Counted from the first letter of the stretch, positions 52,453 to 61,286 are shown. The stretch is DNA of 64,000 nt from Paractinoplanes aksuensis (GCF_024137025.1 NZ_JAMYJR010000003.1:528925-592924); one strand, 5' to 3'. Numbers and translations: made by a program. The notes: a model not told the origin generated them from the letters alone.

Positions 52453-54118
52453 CGGTCGTGTAGGTCGCCCGGTCGAAATCGGCGTAGGAGCCTTCGCGGC
52501 CGAGGTCTTGCGCCCACAGGCCGACGAAGGCGCCGGTGAAGCCCCAGGCGGCGGGCTCGCCGTTGACGACCTGGGCCGCGTACTCGTCGGAGAGGGTGGT
52601 CGCGTCGAGGTCCGGGCCTGCGGGCAGCCGGACGGCCTTCCCAGTTTCGCCCGGGAACTCGTACGAAAAAGAGAGCTTGGGACCGGCGAAGCGTAGGCGG
52701 AGGCGGACCGGGCCGGCCGGGGCGGGCGTGCGGACGCCGGGGACGACGCTGACCCGGCCGCTGTCGCAGGCGAGCAGGTCGAGGACCGGGAGGCCGTCGT
52801 CGTCGGCGGTGATGTGCAGGAAGTACCAGTTGCGGGAGTTGTAGTAAGCGGTGATACCGGCCAGCTGACGGAAGTTGCGGGGCGCGAACTCCATGGTCGC
52901 CGCGAACTCGCAGTCGGTGGCGACGACGCGGCGAGCGACCAGGCTGGGCTGGTGGCGGCCCATCGGCGAGCGGCCGCCGTGGATGCGCAGGTGCGACGGG
53001 CGCTCGGTCAGCGAGACCCAGTCGGGCGTGGCCGGGCGGCGCAGCGTCGACCAGTTCACACCCAGCGTTGCTGCGGTGAAGTCGTCGTCCTCGACCTGCT
53101 CGGACGAGACCGGCGCGTCGGCCGGCACCTCGACGCCGAGCGGGGCGGGCACAGTGTCGGCGGGCCGGCCGTCGGCGATGCGGGGCCAGCCGTCATCGGT
53201 CCAGGTGACCTCCTGGATCGCCGACTCGCGGCCGAGCACGCAGCGGCCCAGCGGCGTGCAGGGGCGGCCGACCAGGTGGGCCAGGTAACACTGGCCGCCG
53301 GGCGTCTCGACCAGGCTGCCGTGGCCGGCCTTCTGCAGGGTCAGATCCGGGTGCCCGGCCGACGTGAGCAGCGGGCCGGCCGGGTCGGCCAGGTAGGGGC
53401 CGAGGACGTGACTCGACCGGGCCACGGTCACCTGGTGCTCCCAGCTGGTGCCGCCCTCGGCCGTGACCAGGTAGTACCAGCCGTCCTTGCGGTACAGGTT
53501 GGGCGCTTCGGTGACGGCGGCCGCGGTGCCGGTGAAGATCAAATGCTCCGGGCCGGTCAACTGCTTTGTCGTACGGTCGTATTGCTGGACAGAGATGCCG
53601 GCGAAGCGGTTCCGGCCCGGACGCCAGTCGGCCACCATCGACAACATCCAGGTGGTGCCGTCGTCGTCGTGGAAGAGCGACGCGTCGAACCCGCGCCCGT
53701 GCAGCACGACCGGCTCGGACCACGGCCCCGTCGGTGTGGGCCCGGTGACCAGGAAGTTCTGCGGATCCCAGTACCCGCCGGCGAACGTCGCGACGTCGGA
53801 ATAGAGCAGGTGGAACTCGCCGTGGGCATACGAGAGATTGGGCGCCCACACGCCGTTCGAGTCGCCGGTGCCGGTCAGGTCGAGCAAACGCTTGTCGTTG
53901 AGCGCGCCCCCGAGCGGCGTCCAGTCGACGAGGTTGGTCGAGTGATGGAGGCGAACGCCGGGATACCACTCGAACGTCGAGGTCGCGATGTAGTAGTCGG
54001 CGCCGACCCGCACGATCGACGGGTCCGGGTGAAAGCCGGCCAGCACCGGATTCCGGATGCCCCGGCTCACGGTGGTGGCCTCGGTCTCGCCCAGCGTGCT
54101 CGTCTCGGCGCTCGTCAT
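52433..54118 (-). CDS. GH43 family beta-xylosidase
   Basis: 561 residues, no signal peptide, so cytosolic. The GH43 propeller at 20-330 has base D32 (GFHPDPSIVRVG), modulating D145 (FDASLFHD) and acid E204 (TEAPNLYRKDGWYYL). A C-terminal beta-sandwich of about 200 residues (DDDFTAATLGVNWSTLRRP onward) is typical of xylan 1,4-beta-xylosidases. It would release xylose from imported xylo-oligosaccharides. An imperfect palindrome precedes it, suggesting sugar-dependent control. Confidence 0.9.
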   Translation of the reverse strand: MTSAETSTLGETEATTVSRGIRNPVLAGFHPDPSIVRVGADYYIATSTFEWYPGVRLHHSTNLVDWTPLGGALNDKRLLDLTGTGDSNGVWAPNLSYAHGEFHLLYSDVATFAGGYWDPQNFLVTGPTPTGPWSEPVVLHGRGFDASLFHDDDGTTWMLSMVADWRPGRNRFAGISVQQYDRTTKQLTGPEHLIFTGTAAAVTEAPNLYRKDGWYYLVTAEGGTSWEHQVTVARSSHVLGPYLADPAGPLLTSAGHPDLTLQKAGHGSLVETPGGQCYLAHLVGRPCTPLGRCVLGRESAIQEVTWTDDGWPRIADGRPADTVPAPLGVEVPADAPVSSEQVEDDDFTAATLGVNWSTLRRPATPDWVSLTERPSHLRIHGGRSPMGRHQPSLVARRVVATDCEFAATMEFAPRNFRQLAGITAYYNSRNWYFLHITADDDGLPVLDLLACDSGRVSVVPGVRTPAPAGPVRLRLRFAGPKLSFSYEFPGETGKAVRLPAGPDLDATTLSDEYAAQVVNGEPAAWGFTGAFVGLWAQDLGREGSYADFDRATYTTVSPATA

Positions 54119-54143
54119 CGATGTCCCCTACCGCTCGATCTCG

Positions 54144-54169
54144 CAACTTCCGGACTGTACCGCAAGTTG
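54144..54169. promoter_or_regulatory. Imperfect palindrome before the xylosidase gene
   Basis: CAACTTCCGG and CCGCAAGTTG (one mismatch) around six bases, within about 25-50 bases of the xylosidase start codon. Position and symmetry fit a repressor site, possibly of a LacI-type xylose regulator. Confidence 0.4.
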
Positions 54170-54201
54170 TGACCGCGGGACCGTCGCCTTTCGGCCTCGG
54201 C

Positions 54202-54387
54202 TCAGGTGTTCGCCGCCGGCGGCCCGGCGCGGACGTCATTGATCCACTCGGCGGTGGCCCGTAGTCCGCCGAATGTGTGGAAATGCAGTTTGACCACTCC
54301 GTGCCGGTCGGGCTGGTAGTCGGTGGCGGCCGGCTGGGTGGCGGCGGTCGTGGCCGGTGCCGGACCGGCCGGGTTCGCGCTCGACTG
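54202..54387 (-). pseudogene. Coding-like relic or short ORF without a start
   Basis: Upstream of a TGA at 54202-54204 one frame reads about 60 codons of protein-like sequence, ending HGVVKLHFHTFGGLRATAEW and INDVRAGPPAANT. It lies just after the thioesterase stop, in another frame and without a good start codon. It may be the C-terminal end of a lost gene. I cannot name the family. Confidence 0.35.
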
Positions 54388-54389
54388 GT

Positions 54390-54827
54390 TCAGGGGCGTT
54401 GGAGGGTGGCGGCGATGGCGCGGCCCTCGGGGGTCCAGGGGGCGGGGCGCATCGTGGTGGGGTCGAGGCGGACGTTGATGCGGCGGCCCTCGGCGTGGAC
54501 GGTCCGGGCGTCGGCCGAGGTGACCTGGAAGCCGTATTCGGCGCTGGTGGTGCCCAGGTGGTTGAGCCAGAAGCGGATGTCGATCTCGCCGGTGCCGCGG
54601 ATCGGGGTGTGGAACGTGATCTGGTATTCGCGCACCACGTTGAACGCGTCGGGGGTGGTCGGGCGGCCGCCGGTGAACGAGACGCCGTGTTCGGCCCACC
54701 AGACGACGGTGGCCCTTTCGACCAGGACGGCGTAGCGGCTGTTGTGCAGGATGCCCATCGCGTCGAGGTCGTCGAAGTGCACAGCCTGGGGAACGACGGC
54801 ACCGTACGTGTGGACAGCGGTTGTCAT
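54390..54827 (-). CDS. Acyl-CoA thioesterase, hot-dog fold (4HBT-like)
   Basis: 145 residues. ATG 54827 overlaps the TetR stop (ATGA). HFDDLDAMGILHNSRYAVLVERA at about 17-39 is the 4-hydroxybenzoyl-CoA thioesterase signature with the active-site Asp (DLDAMGILHN). Later strands EIDIRFWLNHLGTTSAEYGF complete the hot-dog. It hydrolyses an acyl-CoA thioester of unknown chain. It is co-transcribed with the TetR gene that probably controls it. Confidence 0.88.
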   Translation of the reverse strand: MTTAVHTYGAVVPQAVHFDDLDAMGILHNSRYAVLVERATVVWWAEHGVSFTGGRPTTPDAFNVVREYQITFHTPIRGTGEIDIRFWLNHLGTTSAEYGFQVTSADARTVHAEGRRINVRLDPTTMRPAPWTPEGRAIAATLQRP

Positions 54828-55471
54828 GTCGGCTCCGGAAGAATCGTCGGGTCGGTGGTAACGGCCCGCAGGTGGTCGAACAAAGCTCGCCGGGCGTGGC
54901 GGTACGTGGCCGCCGCCCCCAGCACCGGCGCCTGCACGACGGCGCAGACCCCGACCGATTCCGTCTGGTACGCGATGTCGGCCGGATCGGTGCCGGCCTC
55001 GAGCTCGCCCAGCGCGACGGCGTCGGCGGCCAGGCTGGTCAGGAAGCCCATCCAGTCCTTGAGTTCCACGGTCAGGCGGTCGCGCACCGCGCCCGTGCGG
55101 GCGTTGAACTCGAAGTGCGCGTTGGCGAAGAAGCAGCCGCCGGGCAGGATCTCGGCCTCGTAGAAGTTGAGCCGCAGGTTGTGCACAGCCCACAACCGCC
55201 GCAGACCGCGGGGCTCTTCGAGGGCCGGGCTGATGACCAGCTCGGTCCACTGGGCGCGGGCGTGCGCGATGACGGCCAGTTGCAAGTCTTCCTTGGAGCG
55301 CCAGTGCGCGAACAGGCCCGACTTGCTGACCCCCAGCGAATCGGCCACCTGACTGAGCGACAACCCGTCGAGGCCGGCCGTCGTGGCCAGTTGCAGCGCC
55401 TGATCGAGCACAGCGACACGGGTGCGCTCGCCCCGCAACAGCCTGCCATCCGGTCCCATACGAGCGACCAT
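54824..55471 (-). CDS. TetR family transcriptional regulator
   Basis: 215 residues with the helix-turn-helix DGLSLSQVADSLGVSKSGLFAHWRSKEDLQL at about 34-64 and a C-terminal ligand domain of the YcdC/TetR_C-like type. It starts a two-gene operon with the thioesterase. The upstream gap contains GACCGACCGTTCG, resembling TetR half-sites, so autorepression is likely. The ligand could be an acyl-CoA or drug. Confidence 0.92.
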   Translation of the reverse strand: MVARMGPDGRLLRGERTRVAVLDQALQLATTAGLDGLSLSQVADSLGVSKSGLFAHWRSKEDLQLAVIAHARAQWTELVISPALEEPRGLRRLWAVHNLRLNFYEAEILPGGCFFANAHFEFNARTGAVRDRLTVELKDWMGFLTSLAADAVALGELEAGTDPADIAYQTESVGVCAVVQAPVLGAAATYRHARRALFDHLRAVTTDPTILPEPT

Positions 55472-55521
55472 ACAAAATGACCGACCGTTCGTAAATATAG
55501 TTTTCGTGTTGACTGGGCCAC

Positions 55522-56271
55522 GTGGATCGACAACGTGCCAGCGCCCTAGCCCACACCCATCACCCCATCGCCGCCCCCGTCGCGGGCGTCAATGTGAACA
55601 AGTTGCTGCGCCGCGCCGGCCGTGGACCGGCCGCACGCATCCTCGATCTGGGCTGTGGACAAGCGGCGTGGGCCCTGCAAGCGCTGGCCCACTATCCCGA
55701 CGGGCACGCCGACGGCGTCGACCTGAGCGCGCACGCCCTGGAACGCGCCGAAGCGGCAGCAGCCATGCGCGAACTCTCCGACCGCATCACCCTGCACGAG
55801 CGCGACGCGCGCACCTACGTGCCTGACGGCGACTACGACCTGGTGCTGTGCGTAGGCGCCACCCACGCCTTCGGCGGCTTCACCGAAACTCTCGAACTGG
55901 CCGGCCGCCACGTGAACCCCCACGGCGTCCTGATCGTCGGCGACGGGTTCTGGGAGACACCCCCGACCCCGCAGGCCCTCAATGCCCTGGACGCCAAGCC
56001 CACCGACTTCACCGACCTCCCCACCCTGATCGACACAGCGGCCGAATCCGGCTGGCACCCGGTCTACGCCCACGTCAGCGACGCCGCCGAGTGGGACGAC
56101 TACGAGTGGTCCTGGACCGGTTCCCTGCTCGAATGGGCCATCGAGAACCCCGGCCACCCCGACGCCCCCGACGCCACCCGCCTGGCCAACGACCACCGCA
56201 CCCAATGGCTACGCGGCTACCGCGGCGCCCTGGGCTTCGCCACCCTGGTCCTACGCCGCCAACCGCTGTAA
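55522..56271 (+). CDS. Class I SAM-dependent methyltransferase
   Basis: 249 residues. Motif I ILDLGCGQAAWALQ is at about 36-49, motif II DGVDLSAHALERAE, a motif III-like ERDARTYVPDGDYDLVLCVG, and post motifs follow. GTG start at 55522, divergent from the TetR operon. Substrate unknown. The last base is nine bases before the minisatellite. Confidence 0.88.
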   Translation: MDRQRASALAHTHHPIAAPVAGVNVNKLLRRAGRGPAARILDLGCGQAAWALQALAHYPDGHADGVDLSAHALERAEAAAAMRELSDRITLHERDARTYVPDGDYDLVLCVGATHAFGGFTETLELAGRHVNPHGVLIVGDGFWETPPTPQALNALDAKPTDFTDLPTLIDTAAESGWHPVYAHVSDAAEWDDYEWSWTGSLLEWAIENPGHPDAPDATRLANDHRTQWLRGYRGALGFATLVLRRQPL

Positions 56272-56280
56272 ACCGCCCAC

Positions 56281-56500
56281 CGCCACCGCTGCGTGCGGCC
56301 CCGGGTGACGCGTGGGCGGGCGCCGTACTGCCGGGTCGACGTAGAGCGGGCAACCGCCACCGCTGTGTGCGGTTGGGTGACGCGTGGGCGGGCGCTGTGG
56401 TGCCGGGTCGACGTCGAGCGGGCCACCGTTACTGCTGTGTGCGGTTGGGTGACGCGCAGGCGGGCAGCGTGGAGGCGGGCCGGCGTCGAGCGGGCCGGGC
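56281..56500. repeat. GC-rich minisatellite, three units of about 72-74 bases
   Basis: Units begin near 56281, 56355 and 56427 (ACCGCCACCGCTGTGTGCGG-like openings, then TGACGCGTGGGCGGGCG and GGGTCGACGTCGAGCGGGC). Units 1 and 2 are closely similar; unit 3 is more diverged. A conceptual translation gives a 24-residue periodicity (VTRGRALWCRVDVERAT), but no ribosome site or real protein features support a gene. The gap to the phosphatase gene (about 290 bases) is otherwise empty. Confidence 0.75.
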
Positions 56501-56564
56501 GTGATGTGGCTGGTGCACCGCCGCGGGAGCCGCGACGAGAGGAGCCGGGCTCGATCGGCCTGGG

Positions 56565-57107
56565 TCAGGGCAGGCGGTATTCCCAGCCGTGGGGGCGCCA
56601 CTCGAAGGTAGCGGCGACCAGCTCGTGGACGGTGCCGCCGTGGGCTGCCTGTTCGAGGGCTCGATAGGTAGCCAGGTGGCCGATGAGCATGATGCGGCGG
56701 CCCGACCAGCGGGTGTACAGGTCGGGAAGGGCGCGGGCGACGCGGGCTATGGCCTGGCTGTGGCTTTCGCCGCCGCCGGGGTACGGCACGTCGCAATAGG
56801 TCAGGCGGTCGCGGCCGACGTCGACGGACGGGCTTCCGTTGTGGGCGCCGAAGTCGCACTCGCGCAGGCGCCAGTCGTACAGGATCGGGATTTGGCTGTT
56901 GCCGAAGGCGATCTGCGCGGTTTCGACGGATCGGCGCAGGTCGGAACTGAACACTGCGGCGATGCCGTCGTGCCGGCGCCGGCGGCCCATGTTGGCGGCG
57001 TTGGCCCGGCCGCGCTCACTGAGGCGACCGGGTAGCCATCCGGTGGCGAATCCGTTCTCGTTGTCCTCGGTCAGCGCATGCGTCTCGAAGACGATCTCGA
57101 CAGTCAT
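56565..57107 (-). CDS. Histidine-phosphatase-like protein
   Basis: ATG 57107 with GGAAGG ten bases upstream. The fold is of the phosphoglycerate mutase-like phosphatases: GWLPGRLSERGRANA, VFSSDLRRSVETAQIAF, LRECDFG and GHLATYRALEQ. The usual catalytic RHG is replaced by ETHA (H10 remains), and the second catalytic region is GHLA. This substitution occurs in an actinobacterial subgroup, but the phosphatase activity should not be assumed. Confidence 0.8.
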   Translation of the reverse strand: MTVEIVFETHALTEDNENGFATGWLPGRLSERGRANAANMGRRRRHDGIAAVFSSDLRRSVETAQIAFGNSQIPILYDWRLRECDFGAHNGSPSVDVGRDRLTYCDVPYPGGGESHSQAIARVARALPDLYTRWSGRRIMLIGHLATYRALEQAAHGGTVHELVAATFEWRPHGWEYRLP

Positions 57108-57159
57108 CAGCCGCGAACCTTCCCTCACGGATGGAATGCCGCCCGCCGGCAGGACTGCG

Positions 57160-57903
57160 TCAGTCCAGGGCGGGCATGGAGGCCTTGCCCTTGTCGGCGA
57201 TGACGAAGGGGGTGTCGATGTCGGGGGTGCCCTCGCCGATCTGGACGGCGGCCACGCCGGTGCCCGTGCCGGCGATCTCGCCGGTCGGGTCCTGGATGAT
57301 GTAGGTGTCCTTGCCGGTGCGGATCGTGTAGGTGGGCTTGCCGTTCGACTCGCCGGTCTTGCGGAAGCGGAACAGCTGGTCCGCGGCCGAGGCGTCGCAG
57401 GCCGTGGTCTTCACCGCGGCCGGCCGCCCGCCCGAGCCGAGCTTGGCCGACAGGCAGTACGCCTCGCCGCCGCTGCGGAGCTTGGCCGTCTGGATCCAGT
57501 ACACGTCGCCGCCCTTGCGGGTGGCCGTCAGCACGAACAGTTCGCCGTCGCCGAACTTCTCCGAGAGGCCGATCTTGCCGCCCTGGACGACGCCCAGCGT
57601 GGCCTCGCTGTTCTTCGGCAGCAGGTAGACCTGGCGAGTGCCGCTGAACACGCCACCGCCCCCACCGCCACCGCCGGACGAGGTCGGGCGGGTCGACGTC
57701 GGCGCGGGCTTGGGTGAAGTCGTCGCGGAGGCGGACGGCGAGGCGGCAGGCGACGAGGCCGCCGTGGTCGGCTCGGCCGAGGGAGTGCCCGAGGTCGGAG
57801 CGGCGCCTGCTCCCGCTTTGTCCTCGCCGTTGGCGCAGGCCGACGTCAGCAGCAGGCCGGCCAGCACAGCAGCGGCGGCGGGGATACGAGAGGGGGTGCG
57901 CAC
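57160..57903 (-). CDS. Lipoprotein with Ser/Thr/Pro linker and ricin-like domain
   Basis: GTG 57903 with GGAG upstream. Lipobox LTSAC (Cys near 22) is followed by a low-complexity stalk rich in Ser, Thr, Ala and Pro (about 30-78) and poly-Gly (78-85). The C-terminal 155 residues hold strand repeats with GGEAYCLSAKLGSGG and TTACDASAADQLFRF, resembling a beta-trefoil with Q-x-F ends. It is exposed on the outer membrane face, perhaps binding sugar. Confidence 0.7.
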   Translation of the reverse strand: MRTPSRIPAAAAVLAGLLLTSACANGEDKAGAGAAPTSGTPSAEPTTAASSPAASPSASATTSPKPAPTSTRPTSSGGGGGGGGVFSGTRQVYLLPKNSEATLGVVQGGKIGLSEKFGDGELFVLTATRKGGDVYWIQTAKLRSGGEAYCLSAKLGSGGRPAAVKTTACDASAADQLFRFRKTGESNGKPTYTIRTGKDTYIIQDPTGEIAGTGTGVAAVQIGEGTPDIDTPFVIADKGKASMPALD

Positions 57904-58021
57904 GATGGGACTCCTCAGTCGGGGGTGCGGGTCAAGCGGTCGAACTGAATCATTGGGGACAAGCCCACCCCGCACCCCGCCCGCCGACGTTCATGGCAGT
58001 AATGGGGGAGATCTTGCGATC

Positions 58022-58651
58022 ATGCTGACGGCCGTCGTGTTACTCGTGATGATCTGCGTGCGCGTCTGGAACTACCGAGGTCAGAGCGCCGCCCAACCGT
58101 TCACCGGTCCGCTCGCGGCGGCCGCGCTGCTGCTGATCGCGGGGGCCGCCGGCCTGCCCTGGGCCGATCTTGGTCTCGGCCGACCCACTTCAACTTCTTT
58201 TTCGTACGCAATGACGGGCGTCTTCGCACTGGCCGTCATCTACGTCGTGGCGCTGCTGATCCCTCGCATCCGGCGCCAACTCGCCCAGGCGACGCCCGCA
58301 CCCCACCCCTGGCGGGCCGCCCTGCTGGACATCCCACTGGCCACGGTGACGTTCGAAGAGGTCGCCTTCCGCGCCGTCCTGTGGGCCGCGCTGGCCCAGA
58401 ACACCGGCCCGCCCTGGGCCACGGTCGTGACCGCCGCGCTGTTCGGCCTGTGGCACATCCCGCCCCACCGGGAGCGCCTGCCCGTAGTCGTCGGCACAGT
58501 CGTCTTCACCGCCCTGGCCGGCGCCCTGCTCTCCATCCTGACCCAGGCCGGCGGCAGCCTGCTGATCCCGTTCGCCATCCACTGGTCCGCCAACGCCTTC
58601 GGAGTCCTGGCCGTAAAGGCGGCGCGGGGTAAAGGCAGCGCGCGGCGGTGA
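58022..58651 (+). CDS. CPBP family intramembrane protease
   Basis: 209 residues, about six membrane helices. The CPBP motifs are FEEVAFRAVLW (E112, E113, R117) and FGLWHIPPH near 139-147, with a later HWSANAFG. These residues make the glutamic-type intramembrane active site known from Rce1-like enzymes. ATG 58022 is the only good start. The tail is basic. Role: CAAX-like processing, or immunity or maturation of peptides; no bacteriocin gene is beside it. Confidence 0.88.
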   Translation: MLTAVVLLVMICVRVWNYRGQSAAQPFTGPLAAAALLLIAGAAGLPWADLGLGRPTSTSFSYAMTGVFALAVIYVVALLIPRIRRQLAQATPAPHPWRAALLDIPLATVTFEEVAFRAVLWAALAQNTGPPWATVVTAALFGLWHIPPHRERLPVVVGTVVFTALAGALLSILTQAGGSLLIPFAIHWSANAFGVLAVKAARGKGSARR

Positions 58652-58700
58652 GGGCGGCGCGGCGGCGAGGGCGGCAGGCGGCGCGGCGGGCACATGCAAA

Positions 58701-58730
58701 CGGGCAGGCCGCACACACGCGGCCTGCCCG
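58701..58730. terminator. Stem-loop terminator between convergent genes
   Basis: Perfect 12-base inverted repeat (58701-58712 with 58719-58730) with loop ACACAC, between the CPBP gene and the methyltransferase gene, 11 bases from the stop of the latter. Confidence 0.75.
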
Positions 58731-58741
58731 GGAAGACCGGC

Positions 58742-59533
58742 TTACGGCTTGCGGCCGACCGCGCCGTACGCCTCGATGGTCTCGATGCCGTCGCCGTCGG
58801 GGCGCCACGAGCTGATCTGGGTCAGCCCGGGCTCGACCAGCTCCAGCCCCTCGAACACCGTGGCCAGCTCCTCGGGGCTGCGCAGGATGTACGGCACCCC
58901 GCCCATCTCGGCCAGCTTGGCCGCGCCCTCGACGACCGCCTCGGACGTGTCGGTGCCGTCCCAGAAGACCAGGTAGCTGCCCGACGGAACCTTCGCCATC
59001 ACCGTGTCGACGATCGAGCGGATGACCTTCATGTCGGGCTCGTAGCCCATGACGCCCATGAACATGACCGCGATCGGCTGGGTGAAGTCGAGCGCGGCCT
59101 CGGCGCCCTCGAGGATCTTCTCGGGCTCGTGATAGTCGGCGTGCACGTACGTCGTCACGCCCTCGCTGGTCGTGCCGACCAGCAGCGCCCGGGCGTAGGC
59201 CAGCACCATCGGGTCGTTGTCGACGTACACGATCTTGGACTCGGGGTTGATGCCCTGGGCCACCTCGTGCGTGTTCTGCATGGTGGGCAGGCCGGTGCCG
59301 ATGTCGAGGAACTGGGTGATGCCGGCCTCGGCGGCCAGATGGCGGACCACCCGGATCAGGAACTTGCGCGACTGGCGCGCCATCGCCACGATCTCGGGAT
59401 ACACCTGGGCCACACCGTCGCCGGCGGCACGGTCGGCGGCGAAGTTGTCCTTGCCGCCCATCCAGTAGTTCCACATGCGCGCCGCGTGCGGCACGTCCGG
59501 CTGCAACTCGGCGGGGGCCTCTTGGTCCGTCAT
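58742..59533 (-). CDS. PF04672 SAM-dependent methyltransferase-like protein
   Basis: 263 residues from ATG 59533. The family motifs are RMWNYWMGGKDNFAADR near 19-35, FLDIGTGLPTMQNTHEVAQ near 75-93, IVYVDNDPMVLAYARALL and the MFMGVMGYEP segment. This actinobacterial family is predicted to bind SAM; its substrate is not known. It is followed upstream, on the same strand, by an XRE regulator and a second paralogue. Confidence 0.9.
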   Translation of the reverse strand: MTDQEAPAELQPDVPHAARMWNYWMGGKDNFAADRAAGDGVAQVYPEIVAMARQSRKFLIRVVRHLAAEAGITQFLDIGTGLPTMQNTHEVAQGINPESKIVYVDNDPMVLAYARALLVGTTSEGVTTYVHADYHEPEKILEGAEAALDFTQPIAVMFMGVMGYEPDMKVIRSIVDTVMAKVPSGSYLVFWDGTDTSEAVVEGAAKLAEMGGVPYILRSPEELATVFEGLELVEPGLTQISSWRPDGDGIETIEAYGAVGRKP

Positions 59534-59587
59534 GGGGAAGTTTCTATCCGCTGCACCCGGGTCTGCACAACCACCCATTGTGGATAT

Positions 59588-60463
59588 TTAGCGGTGCTCC
59601 AGGTCGACCAGCACGGCCTTGAGGATGTCGGGGGTGCGGGCGGGCGGGGCGGCCTCGATGATGAGCCGGCCGAAGGCGGCCGCGTAGTCGTCCACGTCCT
59701 CGCGTTTGTCCAGGTAGAGGGCGCTCGTAAGGTGCTCGATGTAGACCACGTCGTCGAGTTCCTCGTGCGGGAACCGCAGGATGCTGAACGCGCCGCCCGC
59801 CGCCGCGTGACCGCCGGAGTCGAAGGGAATCACCTGCAGGCGTACGTTGGGATTGTCGCAGGCCTCGATCAGCGCGAGGATCTGGTCGCGGAGGACGTCG
59901 CGCCCGCCGATCAACCGCCGCAGCACTGCCTCGTCGAGCACGGCCCAGAACGTCGGGGAGTCGGGCCGGGCCAGCATCTGTTTGCGGGCCATCCGCAGTT
60001 TGGCCAGCCGCTCGACCTCGTTCTTGCCCGGGTTGTTGTGCCCGAGGCGGATCACCGCGCTCGCGTACGCCTCGGTCTGCAAAAGGCCCGGAACGAACTG
60101 AATTTCGTACGTACGAATGAGCTCGGCGGCCTGCTCGAGGTCAAGATAACTGTGGAACCAGCTTTCGAGCACATCACCGTACGAGTGCCACCAGCTCGGC
60201 GAGTTGGCCGCCTTGGTCAGTTCGAGCAGGCGGTCGTGTTCCTCGGGGTCGTCGACGCCGTAGAGGACCAGCAGGTCGGTCACGTCGCGGGCCTTGAAAC
60301 CGACGCGGCCCAGCTCCATCCGGCTGATCTTGGATTCGGACGCGCGGATGCGGTAGCCGGCCGCCTCGCGGCTCACGTTGGCGGCGAGGCGCAGCTCGCG
60401 CAGGCGCGCGCCCAGCTGCAACCGGCGGACGGTCGAGCCGCCGCTGTCCCCACGCCCGATCAT
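59588..60463 (-). CDS. XRE-type regulator (HTH plus DUF5753)
   Basis: 291 residues from ATG 60463. Helix-turn-helix at about 16-72 (LGARLRELRLAANVSREAAGYRIRASESKISRMELG). The DUF5753 domain follows, with QFVPGLLQTEAYASAVIRLG and DEAVLRRLIGG and the C-terminal Y-I-E-H block. These actinobacterial regulators usually act with a small DUF397 protein; none is seen next to it. It lies between two PF04672 genes on one strand. Confidence 0.9.
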   Translation of the reverse strand: MIGRGDSGGSTVRRLQLGARLRELRLAANVSREAAGYRIRASESKISRMELGRVGFKARDVTDLLVLYGVDDPEEHDRLLELTKAANSPSWWHSYGDVLESWFHSYLDLEQAAELIRTYEIQFVPGLLQTEAYASAVIRLGHNNPGKNEVERLAKLRMARKQMLARPDSPTFWAVLDEAVLRRLIGGRDVLRDQILALIEACDNPNVRLQVIPFDSGGHAAAGGAFSILRFPHEELDDVVYIEHLTSALYLDKREDVDDYAAAFGRLIIEAAPPARTPDILKAVLVDLEHR

Positions 60464-60497
60464 GATGACCTGCTTATCAAAATGGTGTCCGAGTCCG

Positions 60498-61286
60498 CTA
60501 CGGCTTGCGGCCGACAGCGCAGTACTGGGAGATCTCCGGCCCATCAGATCGCCAACGGGTGACCGGGACCACCCCCGGATGGATGAGTTCGAGCCCTTCG
60601 AACAGATGAGCGATCCGCTCCGGACTGCGCAGATGGTATTTCGGGTTGGCCGAGACGTTCCAGATGCGGGTCGCCTCGAGCGTGGCCGGGTCGGTGTCGG
60701 CGCCGTCGTACATCGCCAGGTAGCTGCCGGCGGGCAGGTCGCGCAGCAGCCGGACCAGGATGGAGCGGGCGGTGTCGTCGCTCTCGATATGCCCGAGTAC
60801 GCCCATCAAGGTCAGCGCGACGGGCCGGGCGAGGTCGAGGGTGCGTCCAGCCGCGCGCAGGATCGCCTCGGGATCGCGCAGGTCCTCGTGGACGTAGTCG
60901 GTCGCGCCCTCGGGCGTGCTGGTCAGCAGCTCGCGGGCGTGGGCCAGCACGAGCGGGTCGTTGTCGACGTAGACGACGCGGGCGTCGGGCGCGGCGGCCT
61001 GGGCCACCTGGTGGGTGTTGTCGGCAGTGGGCAGCCCGGTGCCGATGTCGAGGAATTGGCGTACGCCGGCCTCGACCACGAGGAAGCGGACGGCCCGGGT
61101 GAGGTAGGCCCGGGAGAGCCGGGCGTTGTCGGCCAGCTGGGGCAGGGTGGCCATGATCTGATCGCCCACGGCCCGGTCGGCCGCGAAGTTGTCGGTGCCA
61201 CCGAGCAGGTAGTTCCAGATCCGGGCGGTCTCCGGAACGTTGGTGTCCAGCCTGGACACGTCTTCAGCCACGCTGATCATCCTCAC
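60498..61286 (-). CDS. PF04672 SAM-dependent methyltransferase-like protein (second copy)
   Basis: 262 residues. Same motifs as the neighbour: RIWNYLLGGTDNFAADR, FLDIGTGLPTADNTHQVAQ, VVYVDNDPLVLAHARELL and LTLMGVLGHI, ending like it in VGRKP. GTG 61286 or ATG 61280 could start it. Sequence similarity to the copy at 58742 indicates paralogues. Trio order is copy, XRE gene, copy. Confidence 0.9.
   Translation of the reverse strand: MRMISVAEDVSRLDTNVPETARIWNYLLGGTDNFAADRAVGDQIMATLPQLADNARLSRAYLTRAVRFLVVEAGVRQFLDIGTGLPTADNTHQVAQAAAPDARVVYVDNDPLVLAHARELLTSTPEGATDYVHEDLRDPEAILRAAGRTLDLARPVALTLMGVLGHIESDDTARSILVRLLRDLPAGSYLAMYDGADTDPATLEATRIWNVSANPKYHLRSPERIAHLFEGLELIHPGVVPVTRWRSDGPEISQYCAVGRKP

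Noticed and set aside
56281..56500. CRISPR array
   Set aside because: Units are contiguous tandem repeats without unique spacers and there are no cas genes.
56293..56667. Repeat-encoded protein of 124 codons
   Set aside because: No ribosome site; the sequence is low-complexity Arg/Val from the minisatellite and continues antisense through the phosphatase gene.
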